A DNA stretch of 44,216 bases from positions 1 through 44,216 of the forward strand of contig RFFX01000008.1 of NCBI GenBank assembly GCA_003696765.1, in the 5' to 3' direction. Every line of letters starts with the position of its first letter. Position 1 is the stretch's first letter. The translations under genes were made by a program, and so were the position numbers. Under the pieces are notes generated by a model. It made no database searches. It was not told the DNA's origin and worked only from the letters and a program-made list of their open reading frames with translations. This DNA comes from Zetaproteobacteria bacterium (lineage in GTDB: Bacteria; Pseudomonadota; Zetaproteobacteria; Mariprofundales; J009). This document shows positions 17,370 to 24,924 of this stretch, in pieces.

Positions 17370-17915
17370 TCAGGGGGTGTAGTCGAGGCTGAGCGAGCCG
17401 GCACGGATCCCGGCGGTGTAGCGCATGTACTCGGCGCGAACGCCGAAACCGCCGCCCAGATCGCGCCGCAGCCCGACACCGAAGCCGAAGCCGGCCTTGT
17501 TGGAGAGGGTGTCGATGCCGCCGCGGGTCGAGCGCAGACGGAACTTGCTCCACCCCCCCTGGAAGAAGAGGAGGTTGGCCGGATCATACAGCGTAACGCC
17601 CGAGCGGAGCATCAGCGAGTAGAAGTAGTCGAACTGGATGGTCAGCGCGCTGCCCGGACCGAGCGCCTTGTCCCCTCCCCCGCCGACCGAGCCGCCGGCG
17701 CGCGCGCTCAACGTGAACTCGGGCGGCCCGACATCGCCCTCCAGCTGGAGCAGGGGGGCGTTGACCTGCCCCAGGGAGTGGTCGAGGTAGACGGTGGCGA
17801 TTCCGCCCCCACCGCCCACGACCAGAGGAGGAATCTCCAGCGCGGACGAAAGCCGAGGAGAAACGACGAAGGCCGACAGCAACGCCGGCAGCAACAGAAG
17901 ACGCGACAACGACAT
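17370..17915 (-). CDS. Outer-membrane beta-barrel protein, unknown role
   Basis: 181 aa with a cleavable signal peptide (MSLSRLLLLPALLSAFVV..., probable cleavage after Ala26). It has alternating hydrophobic/polar strands and a final strand ending in an aromatic-rich SLSLDYTP. Gly-rich turns (GGGGGIATVYLDHSLGQ, GGSVGGGGDK) and GFGFGVGLRRDLGGGFGVRAEYMRY suggest an eight-stranded OmpA/OmpW-type barrel. GGAG lies 9 nt before the ATG. It is transcribed alone, divergent from nnrE. No specific family is recognised. Confidence 0.75.
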   Translation of the reverse strand: MSLSRLLLLPALLSAFVVSPRLSSALEIPPLVVGGGGGIATVYLDHSLGQVNAPLLQLEGDVGPPEFTLSARAGGSVGGGGDKALGPGSALTIQFDYFYSLMLRSGVTLYDPANLLFFQGGWSKFRLRSTRGGIDTLSNKAGFGFGVGLRRDLGGGFGVRAEYMRYTAGIRAGSLSLDYTP

Positions 17916-18105
17916 CGACAGCTCCAACGGGAAGATCGGATCGGTGCCGCCTTCCCTGGGCCGCACCCCGGAAGGCCGCGTAGTGGATTGCCGCGATCGT
18001 AGGAGAAGCAGACGACCGGTGCAACCACCCCACCTCCGGAGCGGATGGTGCGCAACTCCGCCATCCGCGGCAGCATGGCGCCGGCGCGCAAGGACGCCGC
18101 CGCCG

Positions 18106-18136
18106 ACGATGGCCGGGCGCGGCGCCCGGCCATCGT
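18106..18136. other. Perfect 13-bp hairpin in the leader region of nnrE
   Basis: ACGATGGCCGGGC, a 5-nt loop, then GCCCGGCCATCGT forms an uninterrupted GC-rich hairpin about 50 nt before the nnrE ATG. No T-tract follows, so it is not a standard terminator. It occupies the 269-nt divergent spacer between the barrel gene and nnrE, where no other feature was recognised. Confidence 0.55.
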
Positions 18137-18184
18137 GTGCAGTCGCCCAGCCCGCCCGAACCACCATGGAGGAGGAAGGGGACC

Positions 18185-18958
18185 ATGGACGAAGAACCGC
18201 ACCCCCACAACAGGAAGGAACCTCCACCGCGCACCCGCCGTCGACCGACCGGAGCGGTGCTCTCCGCCGCCCGGATGCGCGCCGCCGACGCCCGCACCAT
18301 CGCCGAGGGGGCCAGCGGCCGTACCCTGATGGAAAACGCCGGAGCGGCGGTGGCGGCCACCGCCTGCGCCCGCTATCCCGACGCCCGACGGATCCTGATC
18401 TTCGCCGGCGGAGGCAACAACGGCGGGGATGGTTACGCCGCCGCCCGACTGCTGCTTCCGAGCGGCAGAGCGGTGGAGATCGCGGCGCTGACACGCCCCG
18501 AATCGCTTCCGCCGGACGCGGCGGAGCAGTACCGGCTGGCCCGTGATGCAGGCGTACCGGTCCACCTGCTCGACACCGCGGATCCCGACCGGCTGGCGAC
18601 ACTGCTCGACCGGGCGGATCTGATCATCGACGCAATCCTCGGCACCGGTGTCGCCAAACGGCCGCTGCAGGGGTGGTGGCGTACGGTGGTGGAGGCGATC
18701 AACCGCCGCCCCGCGCCGGTGCTGGCGGTCGACATCTGCAGCGGCATCCACGCAGACAGCGGGGAGGTGCTGGGATGCGCCATCCGCGCCGATGCCACCC
18801 TGCCGATCGCCGCCTGCAAACCGGGCCACCTTCGGGGTGCGGGGGCCGACTTCGCCGGGGAGCTGCTGCCGCCGGCGTCCATCGGCATCCGGGCGGAGAC
18901 CATCCGCTGGGCGATGGAGGCGGACGAAGACGACCTCGCCGACCTGCGGGGGAAATGA
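18185..18958 (+). CDS. nnrE: NAD(P)H-hydrate epimerase, standalone
   Basis: YjeF N-domain epimerase repairing damaged (hydrated) NAD(P)H by interconverting R and S forms, 257 aa. Features are AAARMRAADARTIAEG-type start of the fold, the FAGGGNNGGDGYAAARLL nucleotide loop, IIDAILGTG and VDICSGIHADSGEVLG. The C-terminal NAD(P)HX dehydratase domain that is often fused is absent, so the dehydratase must be encoded elsewhere. A Pro/Arg-rich N-terminal extension of about 30 residues precedes the fold. AGGAAGGGG before the ATG at 18185 supports this start. Confidence 0.87.
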   Translation: MDEEPHPHNRKEPPPRTRRRPTGAVLSAARMRAADARTIAEGASGRTLMENAGAAVAATACARYPDARRILIFAGGGNNGGDGYAAARLLLPSGRAVEIAALTRPESLPPDAAEQYRLARDAGVPVHLLDTADPDRLATLLDRADLIIDAILGTGVAKRPLQGWWRTVVEAINRRPAPVLAVDICSGIHADSGEVLGCAIRADATLPIAACKPGHLRGAGADFAGELLPPASIGIRAETIRWAMEADEDDLADLRGK

Positions 18959-19086
18959 GCCGCGCAAGGCGGCGCGGGTCGAGCCCGCGACCCGACCCGC
19001 GACCCGATTGGAAGGGGAGGATCGCCCACGCCACCCGCTCCCGCCCTAACTCCAACGACCATGCGCAACGGAACCGAACGGCTGTC

Positions 19087-19163
19087 TGGCGCCCTCGACA
19101 GGAGTCGAACCTGTGGCCTACCGCTTAGGAGGCGGTCGCTCTATCCATCTGAGCTACGAGGGC
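19087..19163 (-). tRNA. tRNA-Arg (anticodon CCT)
   Basis: Cloverleaf on the minus strand: acceptor GCCCTCG / CGAGGGC, D-arm GCTCAGATGGATAGAGC, anticodon stem-loop with loop CTCCTAA (anticodon CCT, reading AGG), T-arm with GGTTCGACTCC. Discriminator G and an encoded CCA follow. A PSC element lies upstream (19217-19370), ending about 53 nt before the mature 5' end. Confidence 0.97.
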
Positions 19164-19216
19164 TCGATCGGGGGCGGGGCCGCGCAGCCGGCCGGCGGGC
19201 GCCACCCCTGAGACAG

Positions 19217-19370
19217 GATCGAATCGCAAACGCCCCTCCGTGGACGTCTTGCTCGACGGCGATCGAAGAGCGCGGTCTTCGATCGCCTTACAAAACCGTC
19301 GCCTGCCTACACAAGCTCCGGTTTTGCGCGACCATCCCGGTCGCGGCCGATGGTTTCTTGCGAAACCATG
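19217..19370 (-). repeat. PSC element, complete copy between apt and tRNA-Arg
   Basis: H1 (GGTTTC / GAAACC), H2 (GCGACC / GGTCGC), H3 (CAAAACCG / CGGTTTTG), H4 (GGCGATCGAAGA / TCTTCGATCGCC) and H5 (partly decayed) are followed by the tail GCGATTCGATC. It is the only full copy whose downstream gene is an RNA gene. Its long reading frame is broken by TAG inside H3 (GAGCTTGTGTAG), whereas most full copies ahead of proteins stay open. Confidence 0.93.
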
Positions 19371-19389
19371 TTGTAAGGCGACTGCAGGG

Positions 19390-19923
19390 TCAGTCGTACC
19401 GGATCAGGGCATGCACCGGCAAGGGGGCCAGCCGCGCGCGTCCCCCCAGGGGGGCGAGCTCGATCACCACCAGGAGGGCCTCCACCTCCACCCGCGCCAT
19501 CTCCCGCAACAGCGTGCAGGCGGCGGCCGCCGTGCCGCCGGTGGCCAGCAGATCGTCCACCACCACCACCCGCTCACCCGGCCGCAACGCATCGCGGTGG
19601 ATCTCCAGCCGGTCGGAGCCGTACTCCAGGTCGTAATCGATGCCGTAGACCTCAGCCGGCAACTTCCCCGGCTTGCGCACCGGAACGAAGCCGAGATCCA
19701 TCGTCTCGGCCAACGCGGCGCCGAAGATGAATCCGCGCGATTCGATCCCCACCACCTTGCTGCAGCTTCCCGGTACATGGCAAGACATCCGGGAGACGGT
19801 CGCGGAAAAGGCGTCGGCATCGGCGAGCAGCGGCGTGATGTCACGAAAGAGAATGCCCGGCCTGGGGAAATCGGGCACTGTACGGATCCATGCGGTGAGA
19901 TCGAAGTTGGGTGGGCTGGTCAT
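19390..19923 (-). CDS. apt: Adenine phosphoribosyltransferase
   Basis: Purine salvage enzyme making AMP from adenine and PRPP, 177 aa, soluble. Landmarks are the N-terminal WIRTVPDFPRPGILFRDITPLL, the central GIESRGFIFGAALA, and the PRPP-binding loop VVVVDDLLATGGTAAAA. The ATG at 19923 follows PSC repeat sequence without a Shine-Dalgarno. The open frame of the preceding repeat ends in a TGA overlapping this ATG (GTATGACC). The 15 in-frame codons upstream are repeat-derived and excluded. Confidence 0.95.
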   Translation of the reverse strand: MTSPPNFDLTAWIRTVPDFPRPGILFRDITPLLADADAFSATVSRMSCHVPGSCSKVVGIESRGFIFGAALAETMDLGFVPVRKPGKLPAEVYGIDYDLEYGSDRLEIHRDALRPGERVVVVDDLLATGGTAAAACTLLREMARVEVEALLVVIELAPLGGRARLAPLPVHALIRYD

Positions 19924-19930
19924 ACTACTT

Positions 19931-20100
19931 GATGGAATCCTTGATCGAATCGCAACACGTCCATCCATGATCGCATCGCAAAAAGTCCGTCCGTGGACTT
20001 TTTGGCTTCACGGGGATCGAAGAGCGCGCTCTTCGATCCCCTTACAAAACCGTCGCTTGCACACGCAAGCTCCGCGTTTGCGCGGCCCTCCAGGCCGCGG
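19931..20100 (-). repeat. PSC element lacking H1, with duplicated tail, ahead of apt
   Basis: H2 (GCGGCC / GGCCGC), H3, H4 (GGGGATCGAAGA / TCTTCGATCCCC) and H5 (AAAAAGTCC / GGACTTTTT) are intact and H1 is absent. The H5 end is partially duplicated: a second tail and half hairpin (GATCGAATCGCAACACGTCC, plus strand) sit between H5 and apt. The H2 end lies 2 nt from the rpoS stop. Confidence 0.93.
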
Positions 20101-20102
20101 CA

Positions 20103-20912
20103 CTATGCACCGGCCCGCTGCGAATCCACCACCCGGCGGCGCAGCTTGTCCAGCGCCGCCACCTGGATCTGACGCACCCGCTCCTTGGTGCACCCGAGCT
20201 GGCGGCCGATCTCCTCCAACGTCCGGCCGCCGCCTCCATCCAGTCCGAACCGGGCACGGATCACCCGCCGCTCGCGGGGGGAGAGCAGCTCCAGCCAGCG
20301 GCCGAGCAGACGCTGCTGCTCATGCCGCTCCGCCTCCTGCTCGGGGGCGGACGCCCCACCGGCAGGCTCCTCCCCCGCCCACTCCCGCACGGCGTCGCCC
20401 TCCTCCTCCCGGAGGTGGGGACGCGCAAGATAGCGCAGATCGCGCAGCGAAGAAACATCTGCTTCCATCGCCTGAGCGATCTCCTCGATGGTCGGCGGCC
20501 GTTCCAGCGTGATGGTCAACGCCAGTTCGACCCGACGCATGGCGTGGTAGGCCTGCCGGATGTGGACGGGTATCCGAACGAGCGATGCCTGGTTGGCCGT
20601 CGCCCGCTCGATGGAGGCGCGGATCCACCAGACCGCATAGGTGGCAAAGCGGCAACCGTAGTCGGGGGAGAACTTGTGCACCGCATGCATCAGCCCGAGG
20701 TTGCCCTCCTCGATCCGGTCGGCCAGCGGCAGAGGGCCGCGGCAACCGCGGGCGATGCGCACCACCAGCGGCAGGTGGGCCTCGATGATCCGGCGGCACG
20801 CAGCGCCGTCGGGTGCGTGATCCGCGCAAAACAGCGCCTGCTCCTCTTCCCGGGAGAGGGAATGGAGCCGTGCGATCTCCCGCAGATAGCAGGCGACCGG
20901 ATCGTCGCTCAT
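20103..20912 (-). CDS. rpoS: RpoS-like sigma-70 family factor
   Basis: Alternative sigma factor, 269 aa. Region 1.2/2.1 is DPVACYLREIARLHSLSREEE. Region 2 contains LADRIEEGNLGLMHAVHKF and RFATYAVWWIRASIERA (-10 recognition). Region 3 starts IPVHIRQAYHAMRRVE. Region 4 includes LSPRERRVIRARFGLDGGGGRTLEEIG and the helix-turn-helix GCTKERVRQIQVAALDKLRR. Assignment to RpoS rests mainly on the pcm-DedA-nlpD-rpoS order; an RpoH-like identity is less likely. The ATG at 20912 overlaps the nlpD TGA (ATGA). Confidence 0.85.
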   Translation of the reverse strand: MSDDPVACYLREIARLHSLSREEEQALFCADHAPDGAACRRIIEAHLPLVVRIARGCRGPLPLADRIEEGNLGLMHAVHKFSPDYGCRFATYAVWWIRASIERATANQASLVRIPVHIRQAYHAMRRVELALTITLERPPTIEEIAQAMEADVSSLRDLRYLARPHLREEEGDAVREWAGEEPAGGASAPEQEAERHEQQRLLGRWLELLSPRERRVIRARFGLDGGGGRTLEEIGRQLGCTKERVRQIQVAALDKLRRRVVDSQRAGA

Positions 20913-21739
20913 CGCCGTGGGGGGAGATAGAGCAGCGGATCGACCGGCGTGGTCCCCCGCCGCACCTCGAAATGGAGATGGGGCCCGGTGGCCCGGCCGG
21001 TGCGGCCGACCAACGCGATACGCTGACCGGCGTGCACCACATCGCCGCGCCGGACCAGATTGCGTTGGTTGTGGGCATAGGCGGTGAAGAGGTTGTCGCG
21101 GTGGCGGATGATGATCAGGTTGCCGTAGCCGGCCAGCCGATCGCTGGCGTAGACCACCGTCCCGTCGGCGGCCGCGACCACCGGCGACCCCGGCCTGGCG
21201 CCGATATCGATGCCGTCATGCATCCTGCTGCCCCGCCGTCCGAAACCGCTGGTCACCGGCCCCTCGGCCGGCCAGCGCAGCGGCACCACGGCCACCGCCC
21301 GACGCTCCCCCGACATGGTGCGGCGCACACCGCCTCCGACCGCGGCTCGGCGGCGCCCCTTCCGACTGCTGCGCACCGCTCCTTTCCGGCCGGCATGTCG
21401 GGCACGACGGTGGAGATCGGCGCGGCGTCCGCGTCCGCTTTGGCGGGCGACGCGGTGGTACTGCCGCGCCAGCGGCGCGATGGAGGCCGGCGCGGGACGG
21501 GTCAGGTAGATGCGTTGTCCGACGTAGATGGTGTAGGGCGGCCGGATATGGTTGCGCCGGATCAGCAGGTGGTAGTCGATGCCGTAGTGGCGGCCGATGC
21601 CATAGAGGGTCTCCCCCCGCTGCACGATGTGCACCTCGGGCAGCGGAAGTCCGTAACGATAGCCGACGCCGGCGAGGTCGGTCTTGTAACAGCCGGCCAG
21701 CAGCAGCAGCGGCAGCAGCAGCCGGGCGGCGCGGATCAA
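20909..21739 (-). CDS. nlpD: NlpD-like LysM/M23 lipoprotein
   Basis: Envelope lipoprotein, 276 aa. Lipobox LLLLAGC follows a short signal, with Cys near residue 17. LysM domain HIVQRGETLYGIGRHYGIDY...YVGQRIYL binds peptidoglycan. A basic linker (about 80-150) leads to an M23 domain. Unlike E. coli NlpD, which is a catalytically dead amidase activator, this copy keeps HxxxD (MHDGIDIG) and HxH (GPHLHFEV), so it may be an active endopeptidase. The probable start is TTG at 21739, overlapping the DedA-family stop (TTGA). It is translationally coupled to rpoS, as in the classical locus. Confidence 0.88.
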   Translation of the reverse strand: MIRAARLLLPLLLLAGCYKTDLAGVGYRYGLPLPEVHIVQRGETLYGIGRHYGIDYHLLIRRNHIRPPYTIYVGQRIYLTRPAPASIAPLARQYHRVARQSGRGRRADLHRRARHAGRKGAVRSSRKGRRRAAVGGGVRRTMSGERRAVAVVPLRWPAEGPVTSGFGRRGSRMHDGIDIGARPGSPVVAAADGTVVYASDRLAGYGNLIIIRHRDNLFTAYAHNQRNLVRRGDVVHAGQRIALVGRTGRATGPHLHFEVRRGTTPVDPLLYLPPRR

Positions 21740-22350
21740 CGGGCAAGCCAGACCATGGCGAACCCCGCCACCACCAGCACGGAGACGGCCACCGTCAGCC
21801 ACTCGAAGTAGCGCTCCACCCACTCCCTGAGCAACACCCCGCCCCAACGCAGCAGCGCCCCTTCGAGCACGAAGCGGGCACCGCGCGAGACGAGGCAGGC
21901 CACCAGAAAAGGGAGGAAGGATAGGCCGAACGTCCCTGCCGCGATGGTGATCAGTTTGAACGGAATCGGGGAGAAGCCGGCCAGCAGCACCAGCCAGGCG
22001 CCATGGGCGGCGAAGAGCCGTTGCAGATGGGAGAACTGATCGACGGCATGGTAGAACTCGATCAGCGGACGGGCGACGGCGGTGAAGAGAAACATCCCGA
22101 TGGCGTAGCCGAAGCCCGCCCCGACCAGCGATCCGGCGGTGGCCAGTGCGGCGAAGCGCAACGCCCGCTCCGGTCGGCCCAACGCCAGCGCGATCAACAG
22201 GATGTCGGGTGGGATCGGGAAGAAAGACGCCTCCATGAAGGCGATGGCCGCCAGCGCCCAGCCCGCCTGCGGATGGTCGGCCCAGCCCAGCGTCCAGTGG
22301 TAGCAGCGCCGCAGCCAACCGACCGACGACGGATCCGCGCCGGCCGTCAC
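21736..22350 (-). CDS. DedA-family (YqaA-like) membrane protein
   Basis: VTT/SNARE-associated domain membrane protein, 204 aa. Characteristic motifs are FMEASFFPIPPDILL, GSLVGAGFGYAIG and AGFSPIPFKLITIAAG. About four to five hydrophobic segments are visible. DedA proteins support lipid carrier recycling and envelope homeostasis. It is inserted between pcm and nlpD. The start is GTG at 22350, overlapping the pcm TGA (GTGA). Confidence 0.88.
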   Translation of the reverse strand: MTAGADPSSVGWLRRCYHWTLGWADHPQAGWALAAIAFMEASFFPIPPDILLIALALGRPERALRFAALATAGSLVGAGFGYAIGMFLFTAVARPLIEFYHAVDQFSHLQRLFAAHGAWLVLLAGFSPIPFKLITIAAGTFGLSFLPFLVACLVSRGARFVLEGALLRWGGVLLREWVERYFEWLTVAVSVLVVAGFAMVWLAR

Positions 22351-22994
22351 GCCGCATCCACTCCCGGCAGCAGCGGCACGAAGCTGCAGTAGTCGAACCG
22401 CTCCTCCTCCACCGCCCCTCCCTCCAGCTTACGCCGCCGGACCAGCTGATGCACCCCATCCCGCCCCTCGGGGAAGAGCAGCACTCCGCCCGGCTTGAGC
22501 TGCTCCATCCACGCCGGCGAGGCAAGCCCCCCCGCCGTCACCAGAACGGCGTCGAACGGGGCGTGGCGCGGCCACCCCTCCAGGCCGTCCCCGCAGTGGA
22601 GGGAGATGCGGTGGAGCAGGCGGCAACGGCGCAGGGACTGGCGGGCGCGGTCGTGCAGCAGCCGGATCCGCTCGACGGAGAAGACCCGCCGGCAGAGCAT
22701 GGCCAGGACCGCCGTCTGGTAGCCGCAGCCGGTGCCGATCTCCAGCACATGCTCCGCACCCGAAAGCTGCAACAACTCACTCATGCGGGCGACCATGAAC
22801 GGCTGCGAGATGGTCTGCCCCAGACCGATGGGGAGCGCGCAATCGTGGTACGCCCTGGCGACCAGCGCCTCATCGACGAAGAGATGCCGCGGAACCGCCT
22901 CCATCGCCGAGAGCACCCGCGGATCGGTGATCCCGCGGGCGACGAGCTGCTCGCGCACCATGCGTCGCCGGGGACGGGCGAGTTCTTCGACCAT
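22347..22994 (-). CDS. pcm: Protein-L-isoaspartate O-methyltransferase
   Basis: Repairs isomerised aspartate by SAM-dependent carboxyl methylation; 215 aa, cytosolic. It has the N-terminal REQLVARGITDPRVLSAM, then VPRHLFVDE and IGLGQTISQPFMVARM. The SAM-binding motif I is VLEIGTGCGYQTAVLA, followed by LLFPEGRDG near the C-end. The ATG at 22994 overlaps the upstream TGA (TGATG); GTG at 22997 is an alternative. In E. coli surE precedes pcm; here an alpha/beta hydrolase takes that place. Confidence 0.94.
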   Translation of the reverse strand: MVEELARPRRRMVREQLVARGITDPRVLSAMEAVPRHLFVDEALVARAYHDCALPIGLGQTISQPFMVARMSELLQLSGAEHVLEIGTGCGYQTAVLAMLCRRVFSVERIRLLHDRARQSLRRCRLLHRISLHCGDGLEGWPRHAPFDAVLVTAGGLASPAWMEQLKPGGVLLFPEGRDGVHQLVRRRKLEGGAVEEERFDYCSFVPLLPGVDAA

Positions 22995-23623
22995 CACGCC
23001 CCGGATCCGTCATGTGCGGCGGCGCCACGGAGCAGACGCTGCAGCTCCGGCAGGTGGTCGGGGAAGAAGTGGCCCGCCCCCGCGATCCGGTGGAGGCGGG
23101 CGTTCGGCACCTCCGCCGCCCAGCGGGCCACCGCCTCCGCCGGGACGATCTCGTCGGCGTCGCCCTGGATGACGACGAGCGGCTTGCCGTTGTCGGCCAT
23201 GAAGCCGAAATCGAAATGGTGCACCGGCGGCGCCACGGCGAAGAGGCGCACCACCCGGCCATCCCCGGCCGCCGCCCGCAGACCGGCGTAGCAGCCGAAG
23301 GAGAATCCCCCCATCCAAAGGGGCGATCCGGGCATCCGCCCGGCCAGCCAGTCGCAGACGGCGGCCGCATCGTCGCACTCACCCACACCACCATCCCACT
23401 CCCCTTCGCTCTCCTCCACCCCGCGGAAGTTGAAGCGCAGCACCGTACAGCCGAGCTCCTCGAAGGTCCGGGCCATCCAGTAGACCACCCGGTTGCGCAT
23501 CGTCCCTCCGTAGAGCGGATGGGGATGACACAACACCACCGCCGGACGCCGCTCCCCCCCGGGCCGGAGGATCGCCTGCAACCGCCCGGCCGGACCGGGG
23601 ATGAAGCGTCGCTCGTGTTTCAC
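22994..23623 (-). CDS. Alpha/beta hydrolase (COG2945-like)
   Basis: Soluble alpha/beta-hydrolase of 209 aa. HPHPLYGGTMRNRVV (oxyanion region), LRFNFRGVEESEG, nucleophile elbow GGFSFGCYAG (Ser), acid region QGDADEIVP and the terminal His in GAGHFFPDHL complete the triad. The group is widespread in proteobacteria with no settled substrate. It overlaps pcm and starts a few bases downstream of the ArsC-like gene, so it probably shares its transcript. Confidence 0.85.
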   Translation of the reverse strand: MKHERRFIPGPAGRLQAILRPGGERRPAVVLCHPHPLYGGTMRNRVVYWMARTFEELGCTVLRFNFRGVEESEGEWDGGVGECDDAAAVCDWLAGRMPGSPLWMGGFSFGCYAGLRAAAGDGRVVRLFAVAPPVHHFDFGFMADNGKPLVVIQGDADEIVPAEAVARWAAEVPNARLHRIAGAGHFFPDHLPELQRLLRGAAAHDGSGA

Positions 23624-23624
23624 C

Positions 23625-23981
23625 TCACACGCCGAGGAGCGCGCGGTAGCGCTCGGGATCGAAGCCGACCGCCCGCGGTCTGCCGTCGACCAGCAGAAGC
23701 GGCCGTTTGATCAGCGTCGGCTGGCGCACCATCAGCTCCAGCGCCCCTCCGCGATCGGCGGCGGCGGCGCGCTCGGAAGGGGCCAGCCGTCGCCAAGTGG
23801 TGCCGCGGCGGTTGAGCAGCGCCTCCCAACCGAGCAGATCCGCGGCATGCGCCAGCAAGGCCGCGTCCACCCCCTCCCGCCGGTAGTCGTGGAAGGTGTG
23901 CGCCACCCCCGCCTCCCGGAGCCAGCGACGCGCCCTGCGCACGGTGTCACAGTTGGGGATCCCGTAGAGATCGACGTTCAT
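23625..23981 (-). CDS. ArsC/Spx-family thioredoxin-fold protein (YffB-like)
   Basis: 118 aa, starting MNVDLYGIPNCDTVRRARRW. Cys11 is the single redox/catalytic cysteine of YffB-type proteins, followed by FHDYRREGVD and the cis-Pro region PTLIKRPLLLVDGR. The typical ArsC set of three Args is only partly matched, so arsenate reductase activity is uncertain and a glutathione-linked reductase role is an alternative. The ATG at 23981 is immediately behind a PSC element fragment and lacks a Shine-Dalgarno. Confidence 0.85.
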   Translation of the reverse strand: MNVDLYGIPNCDTVRRARRWLREAGVAHTFHDYRREGVDAALLAHAADLLGWEALLNRRGTTWRRLAPSERAAAADRGGALELMVRQPTLIKRPLLLVDGRPRAVGFDPERYRALLGV

Positions 23982-24010
23982 GGTGGAATCGCAAAACGTC
24001 CGTCCATGGA
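23982..24010 (-). repeat. PSC element fragment (tail and H5) ahead of the ArsC-like gene
   Basis: The tail (GGTGGAATCGC on the plus strand) plus AAAACGTCCGTCCATGGACC corresponds to the tail and most of H5. The right half is replaced by the GC-rich end of the RibD-like gene only 17 nt later. Hairpins H1-H4 are absent, consistent with 3' decay or recombination. Confidence 0.85.
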
Positions 24011-24026
24011 CCGCCCGGCGGGGAGG

Positions 24027-24848
24027 TCACGCCCCACTCCCGTTCGAGCCGATGGCGTAATCGGCAAACAGCTGGTTGCCCGCCGGGTCGTAGTAGAGCG
24101 TACGCAAGGAGAGCTCCAACGGCGCGGGCAACGCATCGCGCAGCAGCGTCGCGACGCAGTCGCCGCCCAGCAATGCGAGCCGGGTGGTGAGAAAGAGGCG
24201 GTCGACCACGCCGTCGGCCAGGAGGGTATGGAAGACCCCGCAGCCGGCGATGGCGTAGCCGCTCTTCAGGCCGCGCCGGCGCATCCAGTCGCGCACCTCC
24301 CGACCGGAGACCCCACCCCGCTTCGCGACAAGCAGTCGCACCCCTACCCGCTCCAGAGCGGCGAGACGATGCTGCGCACCCCCCTCCGACGGAACGAAGA
24401 GGGTGATGCGGCGGTCGGCGAAGGGGGCCAACGCCTCCAAAGGGATATCGAGCGAGCGGGAGAGGAGCAGCAACTCGGGCTGCTCCGGCAGTCCGCGCGC
24501 CCGCCGCCAGGCGCGCAGCTCCTCCGCCTCCAACGGCAACAGCGCCTGCGCCTGCCCCGCCGCCAACTGCCGGAAGTAGCGCGCCGAGACGATCATCACC
24601 GCGCTCTGGGCGGCCAGCTCCTGATAGAGGCGCCAGTCGCGCGGGTTGGCGATCGCCTCCGGCACCCGCATCGCCCCTGCGGCGTCGGCGACGGCGATGC
24701 GCCCGTCCAGGCTGGTGATGAAGTTGGCATAGATCAGCGGCTCCCCCGCCGGACCGCCCTGCTCCAGCCCCAGACCGAGATAGCACCCCTGAAGCGGCCT
24801 CGCTTCCCCGCCGGAGGGAGGAACGAGCCGGATCAGACCCGACCGCAC
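24027..24848 (-). CDS. RibD C-terminal-type reductase
   Basis: Dihydrofolate-reductase-fold protein of the RibD_C family, 273 aa. It has YANFITSLDGRIAV near the N-terminus (substrate/NADPH region) and LYQELAAQSAVMIVSARYF. The later GYAIAGCGVFHTLLADGVVDRLFLTTR carries the family's Gly-rich nucleotide motif. No deaminase domain is attached, so it is not a complete RibD. Riboflavin or another pteridine-like substrate is possible. The start is GTG at 24848. It precedes the ArsC-like gene by 45 nt. Confidence 0.8.
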   Translation of the reverse strand: MRSGLIRLVPPSGGEARPLQGCYLGLGLEQGGPAGEPLIYANFITSLDGRIAVADAAGAMRVPEAIANPRDWRLYQELAAQSAVMIVSARYFRQLAAGQAQALLPLEAEELRAWRRARGLPEQPELLLLSRSLDIPLEALAPFADRRITLFVPSEGGAQHRLAALERVGVRLLVAKRGGVSGREVRDWMRRRGLKSGYAIAGCGVFHTLLADGVVDRLFLTTRLALLGGDCVATLLRDALPAPLELSLRTLYYDPAGNQLFADYAIGSNGSGA

Positions 24849-24924
24849 GCCCGGGAACGGAACACGACGCCCACCCCTCCCCCGGCCGGGGGCCGGTGCG
24901 GCGAAACTGCCGGAACGAAGGAAC

